Of a DNA stretch of 52,832 nt, positions 1-11,385 are shown piece by piece. The position numbers and the translations under genes are program-made. The number at the start of each line of letters is the position of its first letter. Position 1 is the first letter of the stretch. The notes beneath the pieces were generated by a model. The model saw nothing but the letters and a program-made list of their open reading frames with translations. It was not told where the DNA came from and ran no database searches. Source of the stretch: Saccoglossus kowalevskii (lineage: Eukaryota > Hemichordata > Enteropneusta > Harrimaniidae); NCBI RefSeq assembly GCF_000003605.2, contig NW_003135339.1:161127-213958 (forward strand), in the 5' to 3' direction.

Positions 1-1250
1 AATATGTATTTGAAATATTTCGCACAAGTCCCAGGAGAAGATATAATTAAACTATATAAGTTATATGAAATGGACTTTAAATTATTTGGATATCCATTTC
101 CTGAAGAACTTATTAAGGAATAGTTTTATTAGGCACGTTTCGATCTATATTGAAATTGTGTATGATTCTCAACCATATCTCTTACTGTTTCTTTAGTGTA
201 CTGAATGGCTGATTAGAAATTATTATTTTATCCCTATATGATGTGTTCCAATCTTCACAGGTATGGCTTGAAATTTTGCCATAAGCAATTCGTTTTACGC
301 CGGCACAAAAAATGCAGTTCAGTTCTGGGAGAAAGCTGCGGTTTTTCATCCTTGTCATGACACTGTATTTCCAGACTCAAATAATATAAGGAACATATTT
401 GATGTATGCATTTTATCTCACGTGCAAATCCCTTTATTGGACGATGGGAGAAACAAGGATGGAAATGAGTAATTTGTGTTTATTTTGCAAAAAAGCGCAG
501 AGTGGGTACATTTGGGAAATCTTTGCAAGGATGGTTTTGGCACAATCCACGAGAACGGAATGACAATACTGAAGACGGTGTCGAGTTGCCATTTTATAAC
601 ACTTAGTGACTAATTGAATATGGATTACTAACCCCCTATTTAACAGGTTGATGTACAGAAAATGTACGTGGTGCAAACATATATTATCAAGACTATAAGC
701 CTACATTGTGCCAGTTTCATAAAGCAAAAAAAGAACTTAAATGACCTTGTAACTACTTCGTTTTCTGTTGAAATCTGCATTTCACAGATTGTGTATCAGA
801 ATAAAAATAATGAAGGATTCAAGATGGCTATTTCACATATATTGACTTATAAATATTGATTAATGTTAAAATAGTGATATTAAAATCCCTCATAGTATTC
901 ATTTCCTTGCTTTTACATATCCATTTCAATATTTGATTCAATTTGCACATCAATTACTGTAACATAGGAGGTATCTGACACTCTGTAAATCGGCTTTTAT
1001 TTGTGCAGTGTAGCTTCGATCCAAAAATCTTTAATGCCATTAAGCTGTAGGTAGTCTCTATGAATGAAATATCTGACGAAAAATAAACCACTAAATTACA
1101 TTCCCTCCGCATTGAAGCCGGGAGTTACTTGGGTTTTCAAATGGAACGTGGTAGTGGTCAAGACTTTTGTTACGAAGAACTGATTTATAAGTTGTCATAA
1201 CTAAGAATTATATCATTGTCGAATGAATAATTTATGAGAGACATTAATTA
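1..1250. other. no gene recognised
   Basis: AT-rich sequence with only short, non-conserved reading frames (the longest are about 60-80 codons) and no recognisable protein motif. No RNA gene or clear repeat was seen before the dispersed element that starts near 1250. Confidence 0.5.
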
Positions 1251-1425
1251 CTATTATTATACATCTGTCACCGTAACGCCGTAATTTACAGCGTGCCATA
1301 ATTTTGTAGTATTTTAAGGGGTATTTTCATTCTACCATATTAGGAAATGCGAATTCTAAATATGGAATGACTACGCCGCCTCTAATAATAAAAACAAACA
1401 TTGCTGTCTCCAGAGTTTGACCGGA
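1250..1425 (+). repeat. dispersed repeat, family R1 (copy 1)
   Basis: A block beginning TATTATTATACATCTGTCAC and running through CCGTAACGCC, CCATATTAGGAAATGCGAAT and TAATAATAAAAACAAACAT recurs at about 42430-42605 in the same orientation. A shorter reverse-complement copy lies at 21664-21760. The three copies differ by scattered substitutions, so they are separate insertions and not one recent duplication. No coding capacity was seen; the superfamily is unknown. Confidence 0.65.
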
Positions 1426-1884
1426 CTCAAATAAGTTTGCTGATTCTGTTCTAATTGTATTCTCATGATGTATCCTTGCCGTAATGCAACATACATCAAA
1501 AAATAGTCGGGAGAAGAGCTCCGGGAATCGTCCAGGAACCGTTATATAAGAAAGACTGACACTAACTCTGATGTGCGTTACCAACAAAAAACTACATGTA
1601 TGTAGATTGTATTTGAGTTTAAGCATTTGAATTTGATTTACTTTAACTGCGTTTCATACAGACTGTCTGAATTAAACCTGCTAAGTGCGTTCGCCCTAAT
1701 CTCTAACAACAAAAGCCAAAATTATAGTGATTTAAAATTAAAGTGACTGACCTAAACTTTATCGACAATGTAGAGGGTCACATGTAATCACAGTGATTGG
1801 TTCCCGTCACAGTCACATGATCAGCGCTGCTCACATTTAAACGTGGTTTGAAAGAGAAACAATACTGACTCCTAATCACTATAG

Positions 1885-2058
1885 CTAGTGGCGGCGGCAC
1901 AGAGAGGCGACGTTGCCCTTCAAAAAACAGGAAATAGCGTTTCAGAGGATTTCAAAATGTTTATGGGGAGCATGCCCCGGATCCCCCAGTAAGGTCGCGC
2001 GAGTTTGGTGAGCAGATCTCGCTCCTTCATGCAACATTTCGTGTCGCCGCCTCTGCTA
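1885..2058. mobile_element. short hAT-like non-autonomous element (tentative)
   Basis: The left end reads TGGCGGCGGCACAGAG and the right end GTGTCGCCGCCTCTG, which are imperfect inverted repeats of about 15 bases. Both ends are flanked by CTAG, a possible target-site duplication. Similar ends with GCCGCCACCACTG or GCCGCCGCCACTG occur near 48680-48768 and 38254-38270. CAG-plus-GGCGG ends are seen in some hAT elements, but assignment to hAT is inference. There is no open reading frame. Confidence 0.35.
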
Positions 2059-2759
2059 GCAACATAGTATTTTCACCAGATGAAGGAACAAGGGAATCAA
2101 TTGTTATATCTCAGGAGCAGGAGCACGACATCACCAACGCTGTACAGCACTCAACGACAGTATTTTTGAATGGCGCAAGGAGATGCTAAATCTGTTACAA
2201 ACTGTTACATAGCGCATCAATAGAAGAGCGTCAAGCAGCTCCCATGCTATTCAAAAACAGATTATCAAATGCCCAATCACGTAATACCAAGCAATCTTCA
2301 ACCACCATATGCTGGCTATTGTGAAAATTTACACCTGTGCAGCGGTAGGGTGGTTGAATACACTAAAAATTTCCTCAGCCTTATTTCCGCTAAAATCGGG
2401 GGGCTGGGCTCTTTCAGAAACGTAAGAATACAGAGGTCATCGGTTTATATGCATCGGCTTGTCGGTTTATATGCACGTTTTATGTGGATTACAGCTATCT
2501 TATGGCAGCTCTAAAAAACGCTGTACATATTCATTATTGTTAATTGCCTTCCGTGGGCACCGAGCACCGGGTACTGTTTTCAGAGCAAACTTCTAGTATA
2601 TTGGTTAACCCAATTGATTGAATCCTTAACTTTTTTGTGTCTAAAACATTTTATTGAGTCATCTTATAAGGTTTACAAGTGTAAAGATACATAAAAGTTG
2701 ATATTGTAAATGTTACAATGGTTTTAATACAAGATTACAATATTCAGTCTTTAGTGGTT

Positions 2760-5700
2760 TGGTCGGTATCCATAAGTTGTCATTTCCCTCACTTTTTATT
2801 GTGTTTACTCATTTTCCCTTTCCTTTTTGTAGTGTAACATTCAACCATTTCAATCCCTTTAACAAATGTTTTAAAGTTGACAAAATTTGGTCTTTTTTGT
2901 TGACACCTACATACATAGATATATCGCTTGACCAACATAATCAGAACATTTAGTAACATAAGACGATGACAATCACCTAATATAATGAATTCAGGGTCTA
3001 ATGACCCTGGAGCTCCAACATGTTTACCCCATTCTTCAATGAAATTTGTCCAGAATGTATTGACGTGAACACAGTGGCAGAACAGGTGAACAAGAGTTTC
3101 ATCTGGCCCTTTACAAAATGTGCATGAACATGATTCAATTCTTTGGGGGAGGGCATCTTATAGAGTATTGTGTTTGTAACCAGGATATTGTGAGAAATTT
3201 TCCACTGAAATTCTCTTAATTTTGAATCAATGGTAAGTTTAAATGGTGACCAGTAACAACTTCATTTATAAATGAATTGAATGCTTTTATATAAAAAATG
3301 TCTGATCGTGGGGAAATGAAGTAATGTTTTACAATACCCCGCGGTAACTGGTTTAATTTTGCACTGACTCAGATGATATTGCACTCCAATAAATTTTATA
3401 CCTATCTCAGTATTTTCATCAATGGTCCTCGTAAATTTTGACATATCAACATTTTGTTTCCAGCTAGGTGGTATCGCTGCAATTATCCCATATCATTTCA
3501 GATAGCAGTTACGCGCACGCTGCTCTCAACAAGATCTCCTCCCATTGTAAGATTTGACCATGTTCATTAAAAAGATGTCCAACATACTAAAATCCAGCTT
3601 CAAAAAAATAGTTGTTAAAAATACTTTTACCCCCTTGAAGAATATTATAATTATTCCAGATAGATTGGTTGAGGAAATGCTCCTCATCTTTGCTTTCCCC
3701 AACCACAGAAATCCAGGCTTGCATCATTCTAAGATTTAGTCCTTTCAGTACAGTAGGTAAAAGTTTTATTTTAAAATTGGCTCTCAACAGTGATTTGACT
3801 CCACCAATACTGTGCAATTTCCTATGTAAAAGCCATTTCCATGGATGGGTATTGTTGTCGTGGTAACGCCTCAGCCAGTTTATACCTTGGGCTCTAACTA
3901 TAGAAAAAATGTTGGGCATGCCCAGCCCACTTCTCCTACTTCCCCAACCACAGTTTTCCGTGCTACCCGATCCTTCCCATTCCACAGAAATTGAAATAAC
4001 AATTTGTTAATTTCTTTCAGGATTCTATTAGGACAGGCTGTAAGATTTACCGGTAGTACATATTGGAGCATATATAGATTTAATAATCTGTACCTTTCCA
4101 AGCAGAATTAGTTCCTTTCAGTAGCTAGTTTTTTACATCGCTTCACACTTCTCTTTGTTAACTGCAAGACCCGAATTTGTTTCAAAATCTTTCAATATTT
4201 GGAAAAGTCTCTTACAGGAGGGGAGGTCAGTCAAGAAACATGTGAGGTCGTCTGCAAAAGAAGCAGTTTTAATGGTTCCAAAACCCGGTACTGGGATTCC
4301 CGTAATTTCTTGATCTGACCGTATTGAGCATAAACATATTTATATTCTATATGTCTGACCCCTCGTCCTAGAGCGAGATATCCAGTACTAGTACCCCTAT
4401 TCATAACACAGCTAACAATGTTTGAGTAAAGAGTTTTTGTTCACCTAATAAAGCTGGGTCCGAAATTGAATGTTTCAAGAGTTTTGAACAAAAAGGACCA
4501 TTCTACCGTATCAAAAGCCTTTTCCAGGTCTATTGTTAACAATATCCCTGGCTTAGTTTCCTCATCCATATAGTCAAAAATGTTTTCTACAAGACTGACC
4601 ACATCTCCTATTTGTCTATTTTTGACAAAGGCCGATTGAGTATTATGAATTATATCTGGGAGAACTTTTTCTAGCCTTTCGGCCAAACACTTTGTTCCAA
4701 TTTTATAATCAGTGTTGAGGAGCGAGATGGAGAGCCAATTTTTAAGAAACCTACTATCCCTATCTTTTTTTTCCCAACAATGTGATGACTGCCTGTCGCT
4801 GAGATGGGGATAATTGACCCTTTTTATAGGCGGTGTTTAGACACCAATGGCCAGAATTTGGTATAAAACTCTGCTGGAAAACCATCATTTCCTGGCGTTT
4901 TATTGACAGGCAGGGTTTTAATAATACATTTGGCTTCCTCCAAGGTGATAAGTCCCTCACATATTTGAGCCTGGTCCTCAGTCAATTTTGGTACGTACAG
5001 TTTTTCATAATAGAATTTGATTTGTTTATTTATTTCTTGGGCCTGGATCACTGATCCATTTGTATTTAAAAGGTTGGTAATTTGTGATCTCTTGGCATTC
5101 ATTTTCTCAATTTGCAGAAAATATCTGGAGTTTTTCTCCCCTAATTCGTGCCAATTAGGATCACTGATCCATTTGTATTTAAAAGGTTGGTAATTTGTGA
5201 TCTATTGGCATTCATTTTCTCAATTTGCAGAAAATATCTGGAGTTTTTCTCACCTAATTCGTGCCAATTAACTCGTGATCTAATGATATGTCCCTCTGCG
5301 ATGTCATCATATACTGTTGGACTGTATCCCATCTCGCCCTCCAATTCCGCTAATTTCTTTTCCATTTTAAGGATTTTCTCTCTTTGTTTTTCACTTTTTT
5401 TCTTTACTATAAGTTATAGTTGACCTCTTTATACAAAACTTTATAGAAATCCCATAAAATCCGATGGTCCTGAATGGCCTCCCCTTCCTCAATCCACTTT
5501 GGAAATTTATCCTCAATTAATTTTAAGTAATCTCCATCTCGCAGCAAACTTGTGTTTAGTTTCCAATATGAAGGGCCCCGACTACATTTATCATATTTAA
5601 TACTTGGTGATATAGCACAGTGGTCAAAGTGCACACATGGGATAATTTTTGCATCGATTGTAATATTTAGCACAGACTGACTAGTGAGGAAGTAATCCAA

Positions 5701-6180
5701 CCTACTTTGTACCAAAGTGGGGTTAAATCGTCTACCATCTCCCCAGCTTCAATAAAGTTATTCAAGAGCTGATGGGCCTTGTGCCACTGTTGGGTTTTGC
5801 TTCCACGTCTGTCTTTAGCTTGATATAATACAATGTTATGATCCCCCACCCCCAGATTACATGGATATCAGGGTCAGACAGAATTTCTCTAATTTCTTGG
5901 AAAACATTTTTTTGAAATGTAATATGGCTATTCTCACCATTAGGAGCATATGAATTGATTAAAAGAATAAGTCCATATAATAAAACTGTATGTATTAGAT
6001 ATCTTCCTTTGGGGTCTGAAATTATCTTTTTAATTTCAAATTCCACGTTCTGAAATAGTCATTACTCCCTTACTGTTTGAAGCGCCATGGCTGAAAAACA
6101 TTTTACCTTTACATTGACTACTCCAAAACCTCTCATTCTCAACACTACTATGAGTTTCCTGGAGGAAGACAACCCCTGGA
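2760..6180 (-). pseudogene. LINE ORF2 remnant: endonuclease and reverse transcriptase
   Basis: ORF2 of an L1/Tx1-type LINE would nick target DNA and copy the element RNA at the nick. Visible pieces: endonuclease N-terminus with LQETHS (about 6150-6165) and FFSHGASNSKGVMT (about 6070-6100); EN middle (6046-5762); EN C-terminus with RLDYFLTS and CVHFDHCAIS (5715-5600); linker (5365-5141); RT palm with GNDGFPAEFY (about 4870), QSAFVKNRQIGDVV, TIDLEKAFDTVEW (about 4500-4545) and FADD (about 4245-4260); thumb/connection (4101-3587); zinc-knuckle-like region near 3060-3145. At least eight frame breaks separate these blocks, so the copy is inactive. A 113-bp tandem duplication interrupts the segment before the RT. 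Confidence 0.8.
5045..5270. repeat. 113-bp tandem duplication inside the LINE
   Basis: 5045-5157 and 5158-5270 are near-identical head-to-tail copies, each beginning GGATCACTGATCCATTTGTA and ending CGTGCCAATTA. They differ at only a few positions, such as GATCTCTTGG versus GATCTATTGG. The duplication adds 113 bases, which is not a multiple of three, so it also shifts the ORF2 frame. It must postdate retrotransposition or have killed this lineage. Confidence 0.9.
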
Positions 6181-6223
6181 TTTCAGTTTGGACACCGCAA
6201 TTGAAGTTTCGTTTAGCGAGCGT

Positions 6224-6463
6224 TCAAAATCTTTCTGTTTTTTTCTCCATTATTTCAAACCTTTCGGTTATCGCGCGCTGCTCCTCGTTTAGCCTGTCCA
6301 TTTTCTTCTCCAATCTGCAGAGACTAGTTTTCAGAAAGGTCTTGAAATCGTTGTTGTTATGCATACCCTTTTCGTGTTCACTTTCACTCCCGCTAGATTT
6401 ATGCTCGTCCTCATGTGGGAACTTCGTATCACGTGCAGTCTGAGTGACGAACCCCTGCGCCAT
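6224..6463 (-). pseudogene. LINE ORF1 remnant (coiled-coil N-terminal part)
   Basis: About 79 codons remain open: a hydrophilic serine/glutamate/lysine/histidine stretch, then a heptad-like segment (FKTFLKTSLCRLEKKMDRLN, followed by EEQRAITERFEIMEKK) that fits the trimerising coiled coil of L1-type ORF1 RNA chaperones. The RNA-recognition and C-terminal domains are absent. The sequence runs within about 60 bases into ORF2 endonuclease sequence, so an internal deletion removed the rest of ORF1 and the inter-ORF spacer. The first in-frame initiator-like codon is at 6463, but a real start cannot be decided. Confidence 0.55.
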
Positions 6464-6479
6464 AATTATTCATGCAACT

Positions 6480-7390
6480 TTTCCAAGTTTGCCACGAGCA
6501 CTTCAGGTTGCCGAGTTCACGTTCAAATCTGCGGAACCTTTGCTATTTTACTGCTAAAATACCCAGAGCCCACAGAGCGAGCCGGTCAAAGATTCGTTTA
6601 CATGCCGTAACATTTGACCTCCCTCGAATCCTGAATTTAATTATCGAGGAGGATCTGCTCGGTACAACGGCAGCTCAGGATCAATGAAACAACTAAAGTG
6701 GTGCAACAACGTCTAACAAACTGATATATACGACTACATTTAGACACATACTAGTTGAAGCACCCAAACTCTGAAACTCTGAAAGCTCTGTGAGAAAACC
6801 CCGAGGAGTAAGCTGCGAGTTTAATTATATATTAATGACATTTTGAGGCCTAAATGTGTTTTAACTGCATGTTAATTGATATTTATAGAGTCCCTTAAGA
6901 GCTAGAAGCCTGTCCATTGAATTTATTCATAGCAAAATATCTTTCCATCAGACAGATGTTGTTCCTTGATATGCGAGCTCCTATCGCGTATAGTTTCAGA
7001 ATATGTTCAGCTTCAGCTTCCTGTTTGTAAAGAATGACACTTGTGAGGAGTTGCATATATTGGCTGAAATGAGATGTATACCTGGATGTTTTTTGGTTTA
7101 AGCCACAGACAGATTAAATTATATCCACGATTAAAACTGGTAAAACCATTGCTGTCATAATAATCGGGACTCTCTGAAACCGAGCAACAAGATTCTAACT
7201 CACATCACACATTACAAATAATGCTTAACATAGCGTTCATACATTTAACGATACTTCTATAGCAATATACTGCACAACTTTGCTCTATATAGTTGTCAAG
7301 TTAATCCATGTTAGGAAAAATCACAGTTTAAAAAGAATGGTCGTTGTGCAGTTACAACCGTGTCTTGGGTGGTGACAGCTGTTTTCAAAG
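6480..7390. other. no gene recognised
   Basis: Upstream flank of the LINE and AT-rich sequence. Reading frames are short and show no recognisable domain. No RNA gene or repeat pair was seen. Confidence 0.4.
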
Positions 7391-7399
7391 TTAGCATTA

Positions 7400-9010
7400 T
7401 CAGTTTTGCATAAGCATAGTGTCACATAGAGAGGACAAATGCTCTATCAGAAGAATCCCTATAATGAAAGGTGCACTTTTGGAAGATGTGTCGCCATAAT
7501 TATCTATAGCATTATGCTTTAGAAGTAAGTCTCCTGACTCATTCACAACAGACATTGCTTGTATGTATGTATACACCTGAGAGACTACTGTTCGTGACAT
7601 TGTTGAAGGTGTGCTTTCTGTCAATGATATAACATTGGGGAAGGCATTGAGGCAGACTGGTTGGCTTTAGTTGAAAACCTGTTATTATATCATCATTGTA
7701 TACTCGATTAAAGACTATAAAACTATGAAAATGGAGATGTTGGTAAGTGCTTTCTTAGGGGTTTCTATCCAAGTATGGGGGGTCTCGGTATAGGTATAGG
7801 GGTGATCATTCCCTGTAGTCTACAGGGAAACAGGAAAGGGGGGCTCACTGTGAATTCTTTACCAACATGGTCATATTTAAAAGTTCTGGACATGCACTTC
7901 TTTAACATCCTCAGGAACAAAACTCATGGGTAAGAAACAATGCTCCAATCACATAATCACTTGCCATGTTTGTGTTGAACATGTCCGCCAAAGAATCAAT
8001 ACTATGATTTGAATAATGACATACAGAAACAAACTATCGAACCAAGGTGGCATATCCTGCAGTAACCAGACCAAGCAAGAATGCGCCTAAGGTTTTGCAG
8101 GTATTTTTTTGAATTCCCTTTTGTCTGACAGAGATGCTGGAGACTGATATTGCTGTGTTGGTTAGTCTCCAGCCAGTGTCTCACTAATCTGTAAGGCTGC
8201 TTAATCGTCCTTCAATATAGCACCCATCTTCAGTGATGTCAAGTCTGTGGCAACGATATCATCTAATTTATCTAGTTTCACCACATATGGTCTGCATATG
8301 GCTTTGTCCAATCCCTGGAGCGCACAGAGATTTGATGGAGAGTCTCATTGAATACGGCATCTATGAGAGATATCTCTACCAGTGTGGCGGCATCAGAGCC
8401 ACTCTGTACTGCAGTCCCAATGTAGCGACTCTGATGGCAGCTGAGCCTCAACTTCTGGATCCCCATGACATTCTGAAGGGTGGTGACTGCTTTGTAGACC
8501 AGTTCCTTATTTTGTGGGCCTTACTCCCGCCAGGTCAAGTGCATAATGTAGACAGCTTTAGAGGTTCACCATTATGCATGCATATAAGACTGAGACCATG
8601 GATTGCATTTAGTCAAATTTGGTCACTTTGCATCAGCTAAAAGTTCGACATGGGAGAATGGCATTAGCCCCTTTTTAGCCAGTGGATAATAATATTCATC
8701 AACAGCTGTTCACAAGAGCTTTTTCCGTTATGGGGAAACCAGTGGCAATGTCTCACCCAGGTCAGCCATGTTGTCTCATCTTTATAATAACATCTTTTTT
8801 GAGTAATAATTCCTTCTCATCTTCACCCTCAATGCCATCGAGATTGAAGAATAAGTCATCATCGAAGTTGAGAGCTGCCTTGACAGTGAAATTAAAGTAT
8901 ATTAAAGTAGGCATAATTAAAAAAATGATGCAACATTCAAATACCATGTTTTGTATGGTAGCAATATTAACCTCCTTGTCCCTCTCAAAATGGTTAAATG
9001 TGTGCATCAG
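7400..9010 (-). other. possible decayed minus-strand coding sequence, unrecognised
   Basis: Three separate minus-strand blocks look more protein-like than the surroundings: 9007-8762 (contains FDDDLFFNLDGIEGEDEKEL), 8466-8278 (LRLSCHQSRYIGTAVQSGSD and ETLHQISVRSRDWTKPYADH) and 7624-7400 (ESGDLLLKHNAIDNYGDTSS). They lie on one strand in collinear order with stop codons between them. That could mean a dead gene, a retrocopy or exons of a real gene. I do not recognise the family, and chance cannot be excluded. A plus-strand frame over 8233-8640 overlaps the middle block and is probably its shadow. Confidence 0.25.
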
Positions 9011-9229
9011 TCAGTTGTCATCACCAATAACCCAAGCTTGATCAACCAGAACTATCATACTGGTCCGAATATCCAACCTCAGGGTATATAACATCATTGT
9101 TGCTTTTACCATCAGCCTAAAGTCCAACGATAAGAATTGCACCATGGACAGAGCGAGGAAGACTGGTGGTGAAATGGTAATGAAAACGACACCAAAGTAC
9201 GAGATAATGGATATAATGCGAAGGAGTCA

Positions 9230-9378
9230 TCGGTGGTAATTAGTGCAAGTCGCGCCCAGGTCAAACCTCATACTTGTGATTTCCATTAGAAGAGCACATT
9301 GGATTGCGGGATCAGAGAATCAATGTTTATCAACACAAATATCGCATATGCGCAGCGCGACGACCACCGCCCTCTAAG
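9230..9378 (+). repeat. dispersed repeat, family R2 (copy 1)
   Basis: The stretch with GGAGTCATCGGTGGTAATTA, CTCATACTTGTGATTTC and GCGCAGCGCGACGACC recurs at about 38903-39062 in the same orientation. The GCGCGACGACCGCCGCCCTT end also appears near 42283-42305. Copies are roughly 85-90% alike by eye. No reading frame; class unknown. Confidence 0.65.
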
Positions 9379-9424
9379 TATTTGAATGTCACAAAGTTGA
9401 GAGCACGAGTCGATTTATCCCTGT

Positions 9425-10322
9425 AGGAAATCATAAGAGAGTTCTCCGAATTCGCAGTTGGATTTAAATTTATATAATTTCCATCCAAGTTAAAGTTTGG
9501 AAATGACATAACTGCCTACTATGCAATTTGTCACCCAGATGCACGTAATAGAAATAAGGATCAAATAATCAACTGTCGTGTTGGGAGTCGTACTACTAGT
9601 ATCTCACTCAAATCATAGATCAGCATGATTGTTGGGGTGTGTTCACAGGTTAATCTAAAGTGCATGTAATATAATGTTATTGTGAACTGCATCCATTGCG
9701 AATTCTGGAACACTTCGATACACGCTACATCTCCTTCTCATACAGGGGAGGGGGGTGTTGCATAACACGATTAGTGGAAATAATCGTCTCATTCGCATAA
9801 ATTAATATTCATATTTGTAAAATATGAACAACATAGTTTTTATTGCAAGAACAAGATGAGAAAAATACATATGATTTACATTTTCTGCTAAGATACGAGA
9901 AGAATATACTTCCAGTCTGGATCTCATCTAGTACAGGGAGCTAATGATTACGTCATTACGTCACATCGTGTTCGGAAGTTTATCTATGATACTAACGTCC
10001 ACCATTTCAATATTCGGTGTCAATTTCCATTTTTATGGCGATTTGGTTCATTTCAGTATTATCAAAACTCGTCAGTTCCCTAGTAAGTTTGTTTCAAATA
10101 AACTCCGAATTAGAGAAAAGAAGACATAATTTCATCTCAAATTATCGATAAATTAACAGAAAAAGACACATTTGATCGAGAATTGGTTCGCTGGGTATTC
10201 ACATTATTTGGGATATCGTTTACATAAACAAAACTACATGCAGCTTCATCATTGAGCAAAATACATCCTCAAATTTGTCAAGCGACCCCATTATATTATT
10301 CTGCGCCCTCTAGTGACAGAGA
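9425..10322 (+). repeat. left copy of a ~0.9 kb direct repeat flanking paralogue A
   Basis: It shares ordered blocks with 13785-14720: GAATTCGCAGTTGG near the start; AAATATGAACAACATA and GTTTTTATTGCAAGAA; a long conserved core over 9945-10135 that includes GTTCGGAAGTTTATCT and CAATTTCCAT; ATAATTTCATC...AAATTATCGATAAATT; and the closing GCCCTCTAGTGACAGAGAG. Copies are divergent and carry indels. They lie about 4.36 kb apart and bracket the A paralogue. Confidence 0.75.
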
Positions 10323-11090
10323 GTCATGTATACATATATACATGTATATATTTTCGGATACCAGTAACTTCCACCTGTAAAAAAACATAATATCCCGGAT
10401 TTAGAATGCTGAAAAAAAAAAGAATGTAAAACTTCACAATATTTAGTCTATTTAGTCTAAATTTCTAAATTCTATTTTTATAAGAATATCCATACGTATG
10501 TAATATCACACGATTGGTGATGCACTCAGAATCATTATGAAATCCACTTTTCTGACCGGTCGTCTCCTGTGTGGTGAGGGCTGCTATGGAAACGACAGCA
10601 CACGGGCATATAATCAACTCGTAGAGTAGATAGACAACCTTGAACATTGAAGGAAGTAATAAATTGATGTCTGAGTAGTGACAACACACAACAAAAGTTA
10701 TGAAGTGCGAATATTTAGACTGAAACGTATAAACTAAATTAACACAAAGATATATAAATATGAAACTAAATATAGCAATTATTTATAATCTGATCGAGGA
10801 ATGTATTTATGTAACTAAATTTAAAAGTATACAAATAACTATTCGTTGACAAACAGCAGATCACCCAATCAGTGAATCAATGGGAACACATTACTCTATC
10901 CCACTTTAAGTACTCGTAAATCTAACGGTTTAGTTTTATCCCTAAATACTAGTAAATGTAAATGTGTGGTGGCACATTTATTTCTTCTTTGTTTGTAAAC
11001 TTGTATTATTCCTAGTCATTATTAGTGAACCATAGATTCAAACATAGTAATATGATAAAACTGTGCTCTTCTAAATTTTCAAAACATAAT
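10322..11090. other. no gene recognised
   Basis: AT-rich spacer between the left direct repeat and the promoter of paralogue A. It has short TA-rich runs (10330-10350) and a poly-A run near 10411. No conserved frame was seen. Confidence 0.4.
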
Positions 11091-11159
11091 GAGCGAATGG
11101 TATTGTCTCACCTATCACGCGTCAGATGACCGTAGTACGCGTGGCATGACGTCGCCTAT

Positions 11160-11385
11160 TCTAGAACAGCGCAACGTTTGGCGTCGGATCACGTGACTTT
11201 TCCGAACGCGTTGCATCCATTGACAACGAGTTATAGAACGTTTCAGTGTTTACTCTCAAATCGAAGAGAACGCATCGTGTGGACCACTTTCTAACAATAT
11301 TTATACTGATTTGAGTCAATTTCCACCAATAAAGTTGTTTACCTGTCCGGTTTACGACGATCACGATTCGTATCGAGTTGATTTA
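11160..11385 (+). promoter_or_regulatory. promoter/5' UTR of paralogue A, conserved with paralogue B
   Basis: This segment aligns with the minus strand of 45190-44977 upstream of paralogue B. Shared blocks in order are TCACGTGACTT, GAACGCG, TCCATTGACAAC, GAACGTTTCAGTGTTTACTC, GAACGCATCGTGTGGAC and TAACAATATTTAT. The palindromic TCACGTGA (11189-11196) begins 197 bases before the ATG, the same distance as in B. CACGTG is the core E-box bound by bHLH-ZIP factors of the USF/MITF/MYC type; which factor, if any, acts here is unknown. No TATA box is certain. Confidence 0.65.

Larger units (their letters stand above)
2640..6470 (-). mobile_element. degenerate L1/Tx1-clade LINE retrotransposon
   Basis: Reading the minus strand from about 6470 down to 2640 gives, in order: a charged coiled-coil ORF1-like N-terminus (6463-6224); an apurinic endonuclease start with the VFLQETHSS motif (about 6160); more endonuclease sequence, including LINSYAPNGENSHITFQ; a reverse transcriptase with QSAFVKNRQIGD, TIDLEKAFD and FADDLTCF; and a C-terminal region with a CTFCKGPDETLVHLFCHC zinc-knuckle-like motif (about 3145-3060). 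Frameshifts and stop codons are scattered throughout, so it is a dead copy. The gap between the ORF1 coiled coil and the endonuclease is only about 60 bases, so most of ORF1 is missing. The clade call rests on remembered motif patterns. The ends were set approximately. Confidence 0.85.

Noticed and set aside
8233-8640. 135-codon plus-strand frame
   Set aside because: It overlaps the more protein-like minus-strand block at 8466-8278 and has no recognisable motif; treated as a shadow.
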